Part shown: one piece after another, positions 1 to 6,127 of the stretch | How positions within the stretch are numbered: the first letter of the stretch is position 1 | How the letters are laid out: every line of letters begins with the position of its first letter | DNA from: JAKEGN01 sp964465665 | GTDB taxonomy: Bacteria; Pseudomonadota; Gammaproteobacteria; Steroidobacterales; Woeseiaceae | Direction of reading: 5' to 3' | Assembly (NCBI GenBank): GCA_964465665.1 | Contig: CAYXKM010000219.1 | Coordinates: 1-6,127 of the forward strand | DNA length: 6,127 bases | The notes under the pieces: model-generated | What the model was told of the DNA's origin: nothing | Database searches by the model: none | What the model saw: the letters and a program-made list of their open reading frames with translations, nothing else | Made by a program: the position numbers and the translations under genes

Positions 1-988
1 AGGCATCCCTGATTGCGCGGGCTACCAGGTTTTCCAGCAGTGGAATCTTGAAGTGGTTGTAATTCAGCGGCGCGGCGCCACGTGCAGCAGATTTACCGGC
101 GAGTTTCGCCGTATCGGCATTTTTCTGGCTGCCTTTGACGACGTTCTCGACCACGCTCAGTCTTCGCGGTACGCACTCGACGCCTCCGGCCACGATCCGA
201 ATATCTTCGATCGTATCGCCGGATAAGCGCATTGCGGCTGCGATATTGACCAGCGCGAAATCCCAGGTCTTGCGATCCGCCACTTTCTCGAAATAGAAAA
301 CGGCATTGGCCCAGGTATTCGGGATACGAATGGCCGTAAGGATGTCATCGGCCTGCAACACGGTCATACGCTCGATGTCGACCTGCGGGCCGATAAAGAA
401 GTCCTCCGCAGTCACCACGCGTTCACCGTCCGCGTTTCGAATGACCATGCTGGCATCGAGAGCCACCAGCGCAGGAGCTGTATCCGACGGCGTAACTGCG
501 ACACAACGGTCCGCGCCGAAGAGGCAATGTTCGCGATTCATGCCTTGCGGTGTGTCGGCATAACAGGTGCTGCCGCCGGCCCGATAGCAGTCCATGCCGG
601 CACGGTAGTACCAGCAACGCGCATCCTGCGACACATTGCCGCCGATGGTTCCGACATTCCGGATCTGCGGGCTGGCAACCCTGCTCGCCGCTTCCGCAAG
701 CAGGCCGAACTTATCGCGGACAAGCGCACTCTCTTCTATTTCAGTCAACGTCGTCAGGGCGCCGATCTCCACTCCGTCTGCCGTTTCGCGTATGCCGCTC
801 AACTCGGGTACGCGTGTCAGGTCGATGACAGCTTTGGTTCTCTTGGCCCGGTCCTTCAGCCAGTCCAGGCTGTCCTGTCCGCCTGCCAGCTTCCAGCCAT
901 CGGCTCCGTAACGGTCAACGAGATCGAGGGCGCCGGAAATATCCGTCGGCTGGAAGAGTTCGAACATCGGCATCATATCTTTTGACAT
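1..988 (-). CDS. FAD-binding subunit of a xanthine dehydrogenase-family molybdenum hydroxylase, with a putative [4Fe-4S] insertion (partial, 3' end off the window)
   Basis: This is the medium (FAD) subunit, which passes electrons from the iron-sulfur subunit to an external acceptor. The first 329 residues are visible with no stop, so the C-terminus lies left of base 1. Family members are about 320-350 aa, so little is missing. FAD-loop motifs are visible: LAGGQDSLDWLK (residues 34-45) and NVGTIGGNVSQ (111-121), the counterpart of the GNIGGN motif in XDH. Between GGNVSQ and the conserved PSDTAPALVALDA (167-179) sits an insertion of about 45 residues with C125, C134, C142, C155 and C162. PaoB (YagS) and HcrB hold an extra [4Fe-4S] cluster in the same place, whereas CoxM-type subunits are short there. 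The start is set by AGGAGG five bases upstream. It lies 13 bases after the catalytic-subunit gene, in the same operon, and has no signal peptide. The subunit call is firm; the cluster is inferred from cysteine spacing. Confidence 0.93.
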   Translation of the reverse strand, partial: MSKDMMPMFELFQPTDISGALDLVDRYGADGWKLAGGQDSLDWLKDRAKRTKAVIDLTRVPELSGIRETADGVEIGALTTLTEIEESALVRDKFGLLAEAASRVASPQIRNVGTIGGNVSQDARCWYYRAGMDCYRAGGSTCYADTPQGMNREHCLFGADRCVAVTPSDTAPALVALDASMVIRNADGERVVTAEDFFIGPQVDIERMTVLQADDILTAIRIPNTWANAVFYFEKVADRKTWDFALVNIAAAMRLSGDTIEDIRIVAGGVECVPRRLSVVENVVKGSQKNADTAKLAGKSAARGAAPLNYNHFKIPLLENLVARAIRDA

Positions 989-993
989 TGTTG

Positions 994-999
994 CCTCCT
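994..999 (-). promoter_or_regulatory. Ribosome binding site of the FAD-subunit gene
   Basis: AGGAGG on the minus strand, five bases before the ATG at 988. It fits the first Met better than the nearby in-frame Met codons at residues 5, 6 and 8. It lies wholly in the 13-base gap after the stop codon of the catalytic-subunit gene. Confidence 0.8.
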
Positions 1000-1001
1000 G
1001 C

Positions 1002-3407
1002 TCAGAAAGTCGCGACTTGCAACGGTTTGTGTGACTGCTCGCGCCCGGATACGGCGTTTACAATCATGTCCGCTACAATCGGCGTTCGATTGAAGTAGTG
1101 ACCACCCAGTGCATCCGAAATGGCGCAGACCAGCGCGGAGGCCGCGCTTCCCATGACCGGTTCGCCCATGCCCCGCGTACCCAGCGGGCTCTGCGGATCC
1201 GCGATGTCGACCGCGGCCCATTCCATGGTCGAGGGCACATCGAGATAGGAAGGCGGTTTCGCCTGGTAAAAACCGACGTTTGCGGCGATGCCATTTTGCG
1301 GGTCGTAAACGATACGCTCGGTCGATGCCAATCCTATGCCCATGACCGCACCGCCCTTGATCTGCGTCGCCAATCCCATGGGATGGATGACAGTGCCGCA
1401 ATCGATTGCGCCTGTGTAGTCGAGGATTTCAAACGTTCCGGTTTCGGTATCGAGCTCGATCATCATGAAGCCCGCCGCCAGCGCGGGCGGAGTGCCGGTG
1501 ATCGCGTAATTGTCTTTGGAGACACCGATCAGGCCTGTGCCGGCGAGTGCTGCCGTCGAGGCCGCCGTCATCGGATTGATATCGCCAGGCGCCTCACTGC
1601 CGTCGAACCTGCCGCCCATTTCGATCGCTTTCTGTGCGGCTTCGGCGTACGTCATTTTCACGGCGCCGTCCGTTTTGGATTTGACGACTTCGTCGCCCAG
1701 TTCGTAGTCGTCTGCACTGCCGCCATGAGTGGCCGCTGCTATTTCAAGCAACTTGTTCTTTGCATCGATGGCTGCTGCATGGTAACTGCGCCCCATCGTG
1801 AACGACGTGTTGCTCCCGACCTGCATGAAGTTCCAGGCGAGATGCTTTCGCGAGTCGCCTCTTTCGATGACGCAGTGCTCCCAGTCGTAGTTCAGTGCTT
1901 CCGCTGCGATTCTGGAAGTGGCCGCATAGGAATAGGTGCCCAGGTTTCCGACACCGGAATGTATGTGCAGAATCCCGTCCGGAGTAATCCGGACGAGGCC
2001 GTCAAAACCCGAGAGGCCTGCGGAGTGATAAGCCTGGCCGATGCCCACACCGATGACTTTGCTGCCGTTTCGCTCTCCGCTGCGCTTGCTTTTCTCCTGC
2101 CAGCCGAATGTCTCGGCGCCTTTGGTCAGGCATTCGCGTTGATAGGCGCTGGTCACCGGGTGCCGCTCGCCGTCAAAGATTGCATCGTTGTCCGGGGCAT
2201 TGATCTTGCGAATTTCGACACGGTCGATACCGAGTTCAGCGGCCGCCCTGTCGAGAAACGGTTCGAACGCACAGGCGATCTGGTTTTCGCCCGGGCCGCG
2301 CTGCGGCCCTCCCGGTGGCGTGTTGGTCAGCACCGGTATTCCCCTGTAGCGCATGGCGTTCGGTTGGTAGCAAAGGGATACCGCTCCACCTGCGTCCGCG
2401 AAGTCCCAGAATCCGCCGTTCGGTCCGTTCGACTGCACAAGGTACAGGTCTATCGCGTTGATCTTGCCGTTCTTTGCAAATCCGATGCGTGCCCGGCCCT
2501 GGAAGCCCGCCCGGTTGGAACCCAGGTAGTACTCCTCTGCGCGGGTCACGCGCAACATCACCGGGCGGCCGATTTTTTTCGACATGTAAGCCGGCAGGGC
2601 CATGAGCGCATAAGGCGCGCCCTTGGAACCAAAACCGCCGCCGCAGAACTCGGCAATGTAAACCAGGTCTTTCGGCTCGATGCCGATGAGCCCGGCAAGG
2701 CCCGGCATGATGAAACTCTGGCTTTGCGACGAACCGTAGACGAAGCACTTGCCGTTCTCCCAGTACGACATGGCCGTTCGCGGTTCCATCGAGTGATGAG
2801 AATTGCTGGCCGTGACAAAGGTCTCGTCGTAGACGACTGCCGACCGTTCGAACTCAGCCTCGAGATCACCGTGCGACCATTCCGCAACCGGCGCGCCGCT
2901 CATCGGCAGCTGGTTTTCCTCCACTTCGGCAAAGTCCTTGGCCGTCCACTTGACGGTCTGGAGCGGTATTCGCAGGTTCGCAACATTGCCGCCTTCACGC
3001 GCATCCGGACCGCCCGGATAGAGGCTCTCCAATGGATCGATGACATACGGCAATGGTTCATATTCGACCCTGACTTTCTCGAGCGCATCCGCGGCCGTCA
3101 TCTCATCGACCGCGGCAAGCGCGAGTATCGGTTCGCCAATGAAGTGCGGCGTGTTGGTCAGTATGACTTCGCTCGCGCCCTGACCCGGCGGCACGTCGGC
3201 GGCGGTCAGCACGCCGAACACGCCTGCCATTGCCTCCGCCTCGCTGGTGTCGATGCTGGTTACCCGCGCATGCGGCATCGGGCTCAGCAACATTTTGCAG
3301 AAGGCCATTCCGTCGGCGCGGAAGTCTTCGGCATACTTCGCCTTGCCGGTGACTTTGCCGCGCACATCCGGCGGCGTGAAATTCTGTCCGAGAAGTTTGT
3401 TTGCCAT
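1002..3407 (-). CDS. Molybdopterin-binding catalytic subunit of a xanthine dehydrogenase-family molybdenum hydroxylase
   Basis: This is the large subunit that binds the molybdenum cofactor and would hydroxylate an aldehyde, aromatic or N-heterocyclic substrate with water-derived oxygen. It is complete at 801 aa, slightly long for PaoC/HcrA-like subunits (about 730-770). In order: the N-terminal a/b hammerhead domain begins near TPPDVRGKVTGKAKYAEDF (11-29); HHSMEPR (204-210) and GSSQSQSF (225-232) are cofactor-domain motifs; GGGFGSKG is at 256-263; PPGGPQRGPGENQ (364-376) is the arginine loop; GNLGTYSYAATSRIAAEAL (487-505) is the second cofactor domain; and RGMGEPVMG (745-753) holds E749, the expected catalytic base. 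The GTYS form resembles PaoC-type rather than GQG-type enzymes. There is no signal peptide. The ATG lies one base after the small-subunit stop, with AGGGGG six bases upstream, so translation is probably coupled. The substrate is unknown: aldehydes, N-heterocycles and aromatic acyl-CoAs are all possible, though a periplasmic site argues against acyl-CoA. Confidence 0.95.
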   Translation of the reverse strand: MANKLLGQNFTPPDVRGKVTGKAKYAEDFRADGMAFCKMLLSPMPHARVTSIDTSEAEAMAGVFGVLTAADVPPGQGASEVILTNTPHFIGEPILALAAVDEMTAADALEKVRVEYEPLPYVIDPLESLYPGGPDAREGGNVANLRIPLQTVKWTAKDFAEVEENQLPMSGAPVAEWSHGDLEAEFERSAVVYDETFVTASNSHHSMEPRTAMSYWENGKCFVYGSSQSQSFIMPGLAGLIGIEPKDLVYIAEFCGGGFGSKGAPYALMALPAYMSKKIGRPVMLRVTRAEEYYLGSNRAGFQGRARIGFAKNGKINAIDLYLVQSNGPNGGFWDFADAGGAVSLCYQPNAMRYRGIPVLTNTPPGGPQRGPGENQIACAFEPFLDRAAAELGIDRVEIRKINAPDNDAIFDGERHPVTSAYQRECLTKGAETFGWQEKSKRSGERNGSKVIGVGIGQAYHSAGLSGFDGLVRITPDGILHIHSGVGNLGTYSYAATSRIAAEALNYDWEHCVIERGDSRKHLAWNFMQVGSNTSFTMGRSYHAAAIDAKNKLLEIAAATHGGSADDYELGDEVVKSKTDGAVKMTYAEAAQKAIEMGGRFDGSEAPGDINPMTAASTAALAGTGLIGVSKDNYAITGTPPALAAGFMMIELDTETGTFEILDYTGAIDCGTVIHPMGLATQIKGGAVMGIGLASTERIVYDPQNGIAANVGFYQAKPPSYLDVPSTMEWAAVDIADPQSPLGTRGMGEPVMGSAASALVCAISDALGGHYFNRTPIVADMIVNAVSGREQSHKPLQVATF

Positions 3408-3408
3408 G

Positions 3409-4089
3409 TCAGGCCCCCTGTGCCGCGCGCATGACGGAATTCAGATAGTGATCGTAGGCGCCGCAGCGGCAAAGGTTGCCGGACAATGCATGCCGGGCTT
3501 CGTCCCGGGTCGGATTCGGCTTCGCCGCGAGCAGTGCCACGGTACTCATGATCTGGCCCGGTGTACAAAAACCGCATTGCGGGCCGAGTTCTTCGATGAA
3601 GGCCTGCTGGATCGGATGCAATTCGCCATTCGGTCCCTCCAGGCCTTCGATCGTCCGCACCTCTCGCTGGCCAACCATGTGCGTCAGCGTGGAGCATGAA
3701 TAAACCGTGCGGCCGTCGATCACGACGGTGCAGGCGCCACACTCGCCGCGGTCACAGCTGAGTTTGGTGCCCGTGAGTCCGAGTTTGTAGCGCAGGGTCA
3801 TGGCGAGGGTTTCGTTCGGCAGCACGTCGACGCGCCGAACCTTGCCGTTGATGTTGAGCGACAGCAGCCGCTCGACGGCACCTGCCCCTGGCTGATCCGG
3901 GGCACAGCCGCCAAGGCCGCCGAAGAGGAACGCCGAAGATCCGGCGACAGCCCCTGAGGCGATGATGCCCTTGATGAATAACCGTCTCGATGCCCTCATT
4001 CTCAATACGCTCAATACGGACGTACCCGGGACGGCGTCATCAACGGTGGCTGTATCGCTGCCTGGCTGGTAAAGGATGGGGTCTTTCAT
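3409..4089 (-). CDS. [2Fe-2S] iron-sulfur subunit of the molybdenum hydroxylase, with a Tat signal and possible lipobox
   Basis: This is the small electron-transfer subunit, complete at 226 aa. Residues 34-40, SRRLFIK, are a textbook twin-arginine motif, followed by a hydrophobic stretch (41-59) and LGGC (59-62). Cys62 could be a lipidation site. The mature part has a plant-type ferredoxin domain with C112, C117, C120 and C132 (CDRGECGAC...C) and a C-terminal helical domain with C172, C175, C207 and C209 (QCGFCTPGQ and GNLCRCGAY), the two [2Fe-2S] clusters of this family. The layout matches E. coli PaoA (YagT), which carries the only signal of its complex, so this subunit probably carries the catalytic and FAD subunits to the periplasm. 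It is the first gene of the operon. AAGGTG seven bases before the ATG supports this start over Met31, which would leave only three residues before the twin arginines. The 33-residue n-region is long but not unusual for Tat signals. Confidence 0.96.
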   Translation of the reverse strand: MKDPILYQPGSDTATVDDAVPGTSVLSVLRMRASRRLFIKGIIASGAVAGSSAFLFGGLGGCAPDQPGAGAVERLLSLNINGKVRRVDVLPNETLAMTLRYKLGLTGTKLSCDRGECGACTVVIDGRTVYSCSTLTHMVGQREVRTIEGLEGPNGELHPIQQAFIEELGPQCGFCTPGQIMSTVALLAAKPNPTRDEARHALSGNLCRCGAYDHYLNSVMRAAQGA

Positions 4090-4096
4090 CGATGTG

Positions 4097-4102
4097 CACC
4101 TT
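4097..4102 (-). promoter_or_regulatory. Ribosome binding site of the [2Fe-2S] subunit gene
   Basis: AAGGTG on the minus strand, seven bases before the ATG at 4089. The alternative in-frame start, Met31 at 3999, has no comparable site upstream, so this fixes a long n-region ahead of the twin-arginine motif. Confidence 0.6.
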
Positions 4103-4115
4103 GGTTAACGATTTG

Positions 4116-4144
4116 ATGCTATGCAATTTGCTGCAGGTCGTAAA
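4116..4144 (-). promoter_or_regulatory. Candidate sigma-70-type promoter of the molybdenum hydroxylase operon
   Basis: On the minus strand, TTTACG (4144-4139) and TAGCAT (4121-4116) each match four of six bases of the -35 and -10 consensus and are separated by 17 bases. Transcription would start near 4109, giving a leader of roughly 20 bases that contains the ribosome binding site. It is the best-placed candidate seen, but matches this good can occur by chance in an AT-richer stretch. Confidence 0.35.
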
Positions 4145-4347
4145 CTCGATCCTTTGTGAATTATCGCTCGCTGCCGGCGGAGATTTATCCACCATGCGAG
4201 AAGCACGTTGCGATTGAAAGTGAGCGCAGCAGCAATCTGGGGGCTTTTGCGACCGGCGCCGCGCCAGCAGGAACTCGCGAAAAGCACACTCGACGGAGCC
4301 GGGCAAAGCGGCCAGCTTGGCCACCAATTCATGCCACAACGACCTCA

Positions 4348-4359
4348 GCTCTACAGAGC
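4348..4359. promoter_or_regulatory. Short dyad, possible operator
   Basis: GCTCTACAGAGC has 5-base arms around a two-base centre. It lies 87 bases before the plus-strand start codon, where a regulator could bind. The two-base centre rules out a stable RNA hairpin, so a protein site is the only plausible role. A 10-of-12 dyad is easily met by chance and no regulator gene is adjacent. Confidence 0.15.
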
Positions 4360-4445
4360 CCCCGCTTATTCGGCGTTCGCATCATGATTCAGCGCCCGCT
4401 TTCCATTCCCCGGGCCTCAACGACGCGATAGACTTAAGTGGCCTT

Positions 4446-6127
4446 ATGACCGACTCCACTCCTGGTATCAGCCGTAGTCCTTCTTCGCCGTGCGTGCTGG
4501 GAGCGTTCGCTCGCATCGCACTGCTCGGAATAGCGTTGTGCGGCGGGATCGCTCACTCCGCCAACATCACCGGGACCGTGTTCGAAGACATCAACTACGG
4601 CGGCGGCGCGGGTCGCACGCAGGCGGCGGCGGCGGGCGTCGGTATCAATGGTGTGCGGATGGAGTTGTACAATGCCGCCGGCAACTTCGTCGCCACCATC
4701 GACACGGCCGGTGGCGGTGCTTACGCGTTCAACGGCCTCGCCGCAGGCACTTATACGGTGCGCGCGGCGAACCTCAGCGTCGCTTCGACCCGCGCCGGCG
4801 CTTGCGCCGCGGGTACCTGCATCCCGGTGCAGACCTTCCGCACCGACGCGGCGTCCGGCGCACCGGTCGCTGTGACGGACTTCGTCGGCGGTCAGGTGCC
4901 CGGTCTCAGCGATGCCGGCGACGGCAATACGACGCTCGCGGCGCTGACCACTGCGACGGCCACGCCGCAATCGATCACCACCGTCGTGCTCGGCGTGCCG
5001 GACATCGCCGGCGTCAACTTCGGGTTTAACTTCGACACCATCGTCAACGTCAACAACGCCGGCCAAGGCTCACTGCGACAATTCATCACCAACTCCAACG
5101 CCAAGACCGGCGAAGGCACTCTGGCGCAAGTGGGGCAATCCGCCGGCCGCGAGACCTCGATCTTCATGATCGCGAACGGCATCGCCAACCCAGGCCAGAA
5201 CGTCGGCTACGCCAACCTGCTCACCGTCGGTGGCGCGAACGGCGGTGCTGCGCGCATCACGCTCGCCGCCGCGCTGCCGACCATCACCGGCACCAACACC
5301 AGCCTCGACGGGCGCACCCAGACCGCGAACGTGCGCTCGACCGCCGGCGGCGCCGAGACCAACCCCGGCCTGGTCGGAACCAGCGGCACGGTGGGCACCG
5401 GCGCGATCGCGCGGGCACAGTTCGACCGGCCCGAGGTTGTGATCAACGCGGTGGCGACACAGGTGTTGGCCAGCGGTAGCACCGTGTTCATCCGCGGGGT
5501 CGCGGTGGAAAACGGCGGCATCTCGGTCAGCGGCGCGAGTTCGGAAGTGAGCGATTGCCTCGCGGGTATCCGCGCCGACGGCACGGTCGGCACGACCTAT
5601 GGCGCGGCCTACGGGATCAATATCGGCGCCGGCGCCAATATCCTGATCTCGCACAACTACGTGAAGGTGAACAATAGCGGCATCCGTGGTAACAACCCGG
5701 GCGCCAATGCAATCATCGAGTTCAACGAGGTGGATTCGTTGACCGGAGCGCCCGGCGGCGGACACAGTAACACTTTCGATGGCATCCTGGTCATCGGCTC
5801 CGCGACCAACGTTACGGTTCGCTTCAACCTGCTCATGAACCAGCGCGGCGGCGGCCTCGAGTTCGGCTTCAACGGCGGCGCGGTGACCGGAACCGTCACC
5901 GAGAACACCGTCACCAGCAACGGCTTCACCAGCGCCGGCGTGCCGAGCACCGAAGCTGTGGGCGTAGCGTTCTACTTTCTGGCCGGCGGAAGCTCGATGA
6001 CGTTCTCGAACAACATCGTCAGCAACAATGCTGGGCCCGGCGTCGTGGTGATGCGGGCGACCAACATCGTCATCACCCAGAACAGCATCTTCGGCAACGG
6101 CACCACCACCGGTCTCGGCATCGACAA
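4446..6127 (+). CDS. Secreted right-handed beta-helix repeat protein with an N-terminal SdrD B/Cna B-like module (partial, 3' end off the window)
   Basis: The frame is open for 560 codons from ATG 4446 to the window edge, so this is the N-terminal part of a large exported protein. Residues 1-38 form a Sec-type signal: a positively charged start, hydrophobic core IALLGIALCGGIA (24-36) and probable cleavage after AHS (38). Residues 40-108 (ITGTVFEDINYGGG..., then GAYAFNGLAAGTYTVRA) match the SdrD B/Cna B-type beta-sandwich. NNAGQGSLRQFI (203-214) is the motif that often opens a beta-helix in surface proteins. From about 340 on, spaced N-x-I/V-x-x-N turns recur (NILISHNYVKVNNSGI, NVTVRFNLLMNQRGGG, NIVITQNSIFGN), typical of parallel beta-helix coils. 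The mature part is rich in Gly, Ala, Thr and Asn with few Cys, typical of surface proteins. The ribosome binding site is weak (AAGTGG, four bases upstream). Role unknown: adhesion, matrix or polysaccharide binding are possible, and no catalytic residues are recognised. Confidence 0.85.
   Translation, partial: MTDSTPGISRSPSSPCVLGAFARIALLGIALCGGIAHSANITGTVFEDINYGGGAGRTQAAAAGVGINGVRMELYNAAGNFVATIDTAGGGAYAFNGLAAGTYTVRAANLSVASTRAGACAAGTCIPVQTFRTDAASGAPVAVTDFVGGQVPGLSDAGDGNTTLAALTTATATPQSITTVVLGVPDIAGVNFGFNFDTIVNVNNAGQGSLRQFITNSNAKTGEGTLAQVGQSAGRETSIFMIANGIANPGQNVGYANLLTVGGANGGAARITLAAALPTITGTNTSLDGRTQTANVRSTAGGAETNPGLVGTSGTVGTGAIARAQFDRPEVVINAVATQVLASGSTVFIRGVAVENGGISVSGASSEVSDCLAGIRADGTVGTTYGAAYGINIGAGANILISHNYVKVNNSGIRGNNPGANAIIEFNEVDSLTGAPGGGHSNTFDGILVIGSATNVTVRFNLLMNQRGGGLEFGFNGGAVTGTVTENTVTSNGFTSAGVPSTEAVGVAFYFLAGGSSMTFSNNIVSNNAGPGVVVMRATNIVITQNSIFGNGTTTGLGID

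Larger units (their letters stand above)
4090..4445. other. Divergent intergenic region, no convincing gene
   Basis: These 356 bases separate the two divergent genes. The left third (about 4090-4195) is AT-richer than the flanks and holds the candidate operon promoter. Several short open frames cross the region on both strands, but none has a good ribosome binding site, a recognisable domain or convincing codon use. One minus-strand frame of about 99 codons runs into the [2Fe-2S] gene in another frame. Short symmetric elements are present (GCTCTACAGAGC at 4348-4359, ATCATGAT at 4381-4388, ACTTAAGT at 4432-4439). No clear -35/-10 pair was found for the plus-strand gene and no terminator is expected here. 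Confidence 0.6.

Noticed and set aside
527..985. A 152-codon plus-strand frame across the FAD-subunit gene
   Set aside because: It lies antisense to a well-supported FAD subunit, has no domain signature, and its composition is that of a shadow frame.
1098..3434. A 778-codon open frame on the plus strand, antisense to the catalytic-subunit gene
   Set aside because: Its codons are exact reverse complements of the sense codons, so it stays open simply because the real gene avoids TTA, CTA and TCA. The translation is rich in Arg, His and Val with no recognisable domain, while the minus strand encodes a clear full-length enzyme.
4196..4288. Near-direct repeat GCGAGAAGCACG (4196-4207) and GCGAAAAGCACA (4277-4288)
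   Set aside because: Only 10 of 12 bases match, the 81-base offset gives no clear helical phasing, and there is no third copy. Chance is the simpler explanation.
4310..4322. GGCCA-GCT-TGGCC hairpin in the intergenic region
   Set aside because: A 5-base stem with a 3-base loop and no T tract lies between divergent starts where no terminator is expected. It is too small to support a regulatory call.
4040..4339. A 99-codon minus-strand frame through the intergenic region
   Set aside because: It begins at a TTG without a ribosome binding site, runs through the candidate promoter and ends inside the [2Fe-2S] gene in another frame. A decayed gene fragment cannot be excluded, but nothing in it is recognisable.
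4434..5765. Minus-strand frames of 210 and 231 codons across the beta-helix gene
   Set aside because: Their translations are Arg/Ala/Gly/Asp-rich and without motifs, as expected for antisense of GC-ending codons. The plus strand gives a coherent signal peptide and beta-helix.

Overview
The window carries two divergent transcription units separated by a 356-base intergenic region. Base composition is GC-rich, codons mostly end in G or C, and the genes have AGGAGG-like ribosome binding sites. Together with a Tat-exported molybdenum hydroxylase and a large beta-helix surface protein, this suggests a GC-rich proteobacterium, perhaps a gammaproteobacterium. That placement is inference; no marker gene is present.

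Minus strand, 4089 down to 1: a tight three-gene operon for a heterotrimeric molybdenum hydroxylase of the xanthine dehydrogenase family, in the order [2Fe-2S] subunit (226 aa), molybdopterin catalytic subunit (801 aa), FAD subunit (at least 329 aa, running off the left edge). Gaps are 1 and 13 bases. The small subunit has a twin-arginine signal, and the other two have no export signal. The expected picture is a cofactor-loaded complex folded in the cytoplasm and carried to the periplasm by the small subunit, as for E. coli PaoABC (YagTSR). The FAD subunit has a cysteine-rich insertion like the one that holds an extra [4Fe-4S] cluster in PaoB and in 4-hydroxybenzoyl-CoA reductase HcrB. The small subunit's signal ends in a possible lipobox, so the enzyme may be a membrane-tethered lipoprotein. 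The proposed electron path is Mo, two [2Fe-2S], then FAD with [4Fe-4S], then an unknown acceptor. The substrate cannot be read from the sequence.

4090-4445: intergenic region with one plausible minus-strand promoter and a short dyad, but no convincing gene.

Plus strand, 4446 to the right edge: the first 560 codons of a secreted protein with a signal peptide, an SdrD B/Cna B-like beta-sandwich module, and a right-handed parallel beta-helix region. The rest lies outside the window. No functional link between the two units can be shown beyond their divergent arrangement.

No RNA gene, insertion sequence, CRISPR array or attachment site was recognised.
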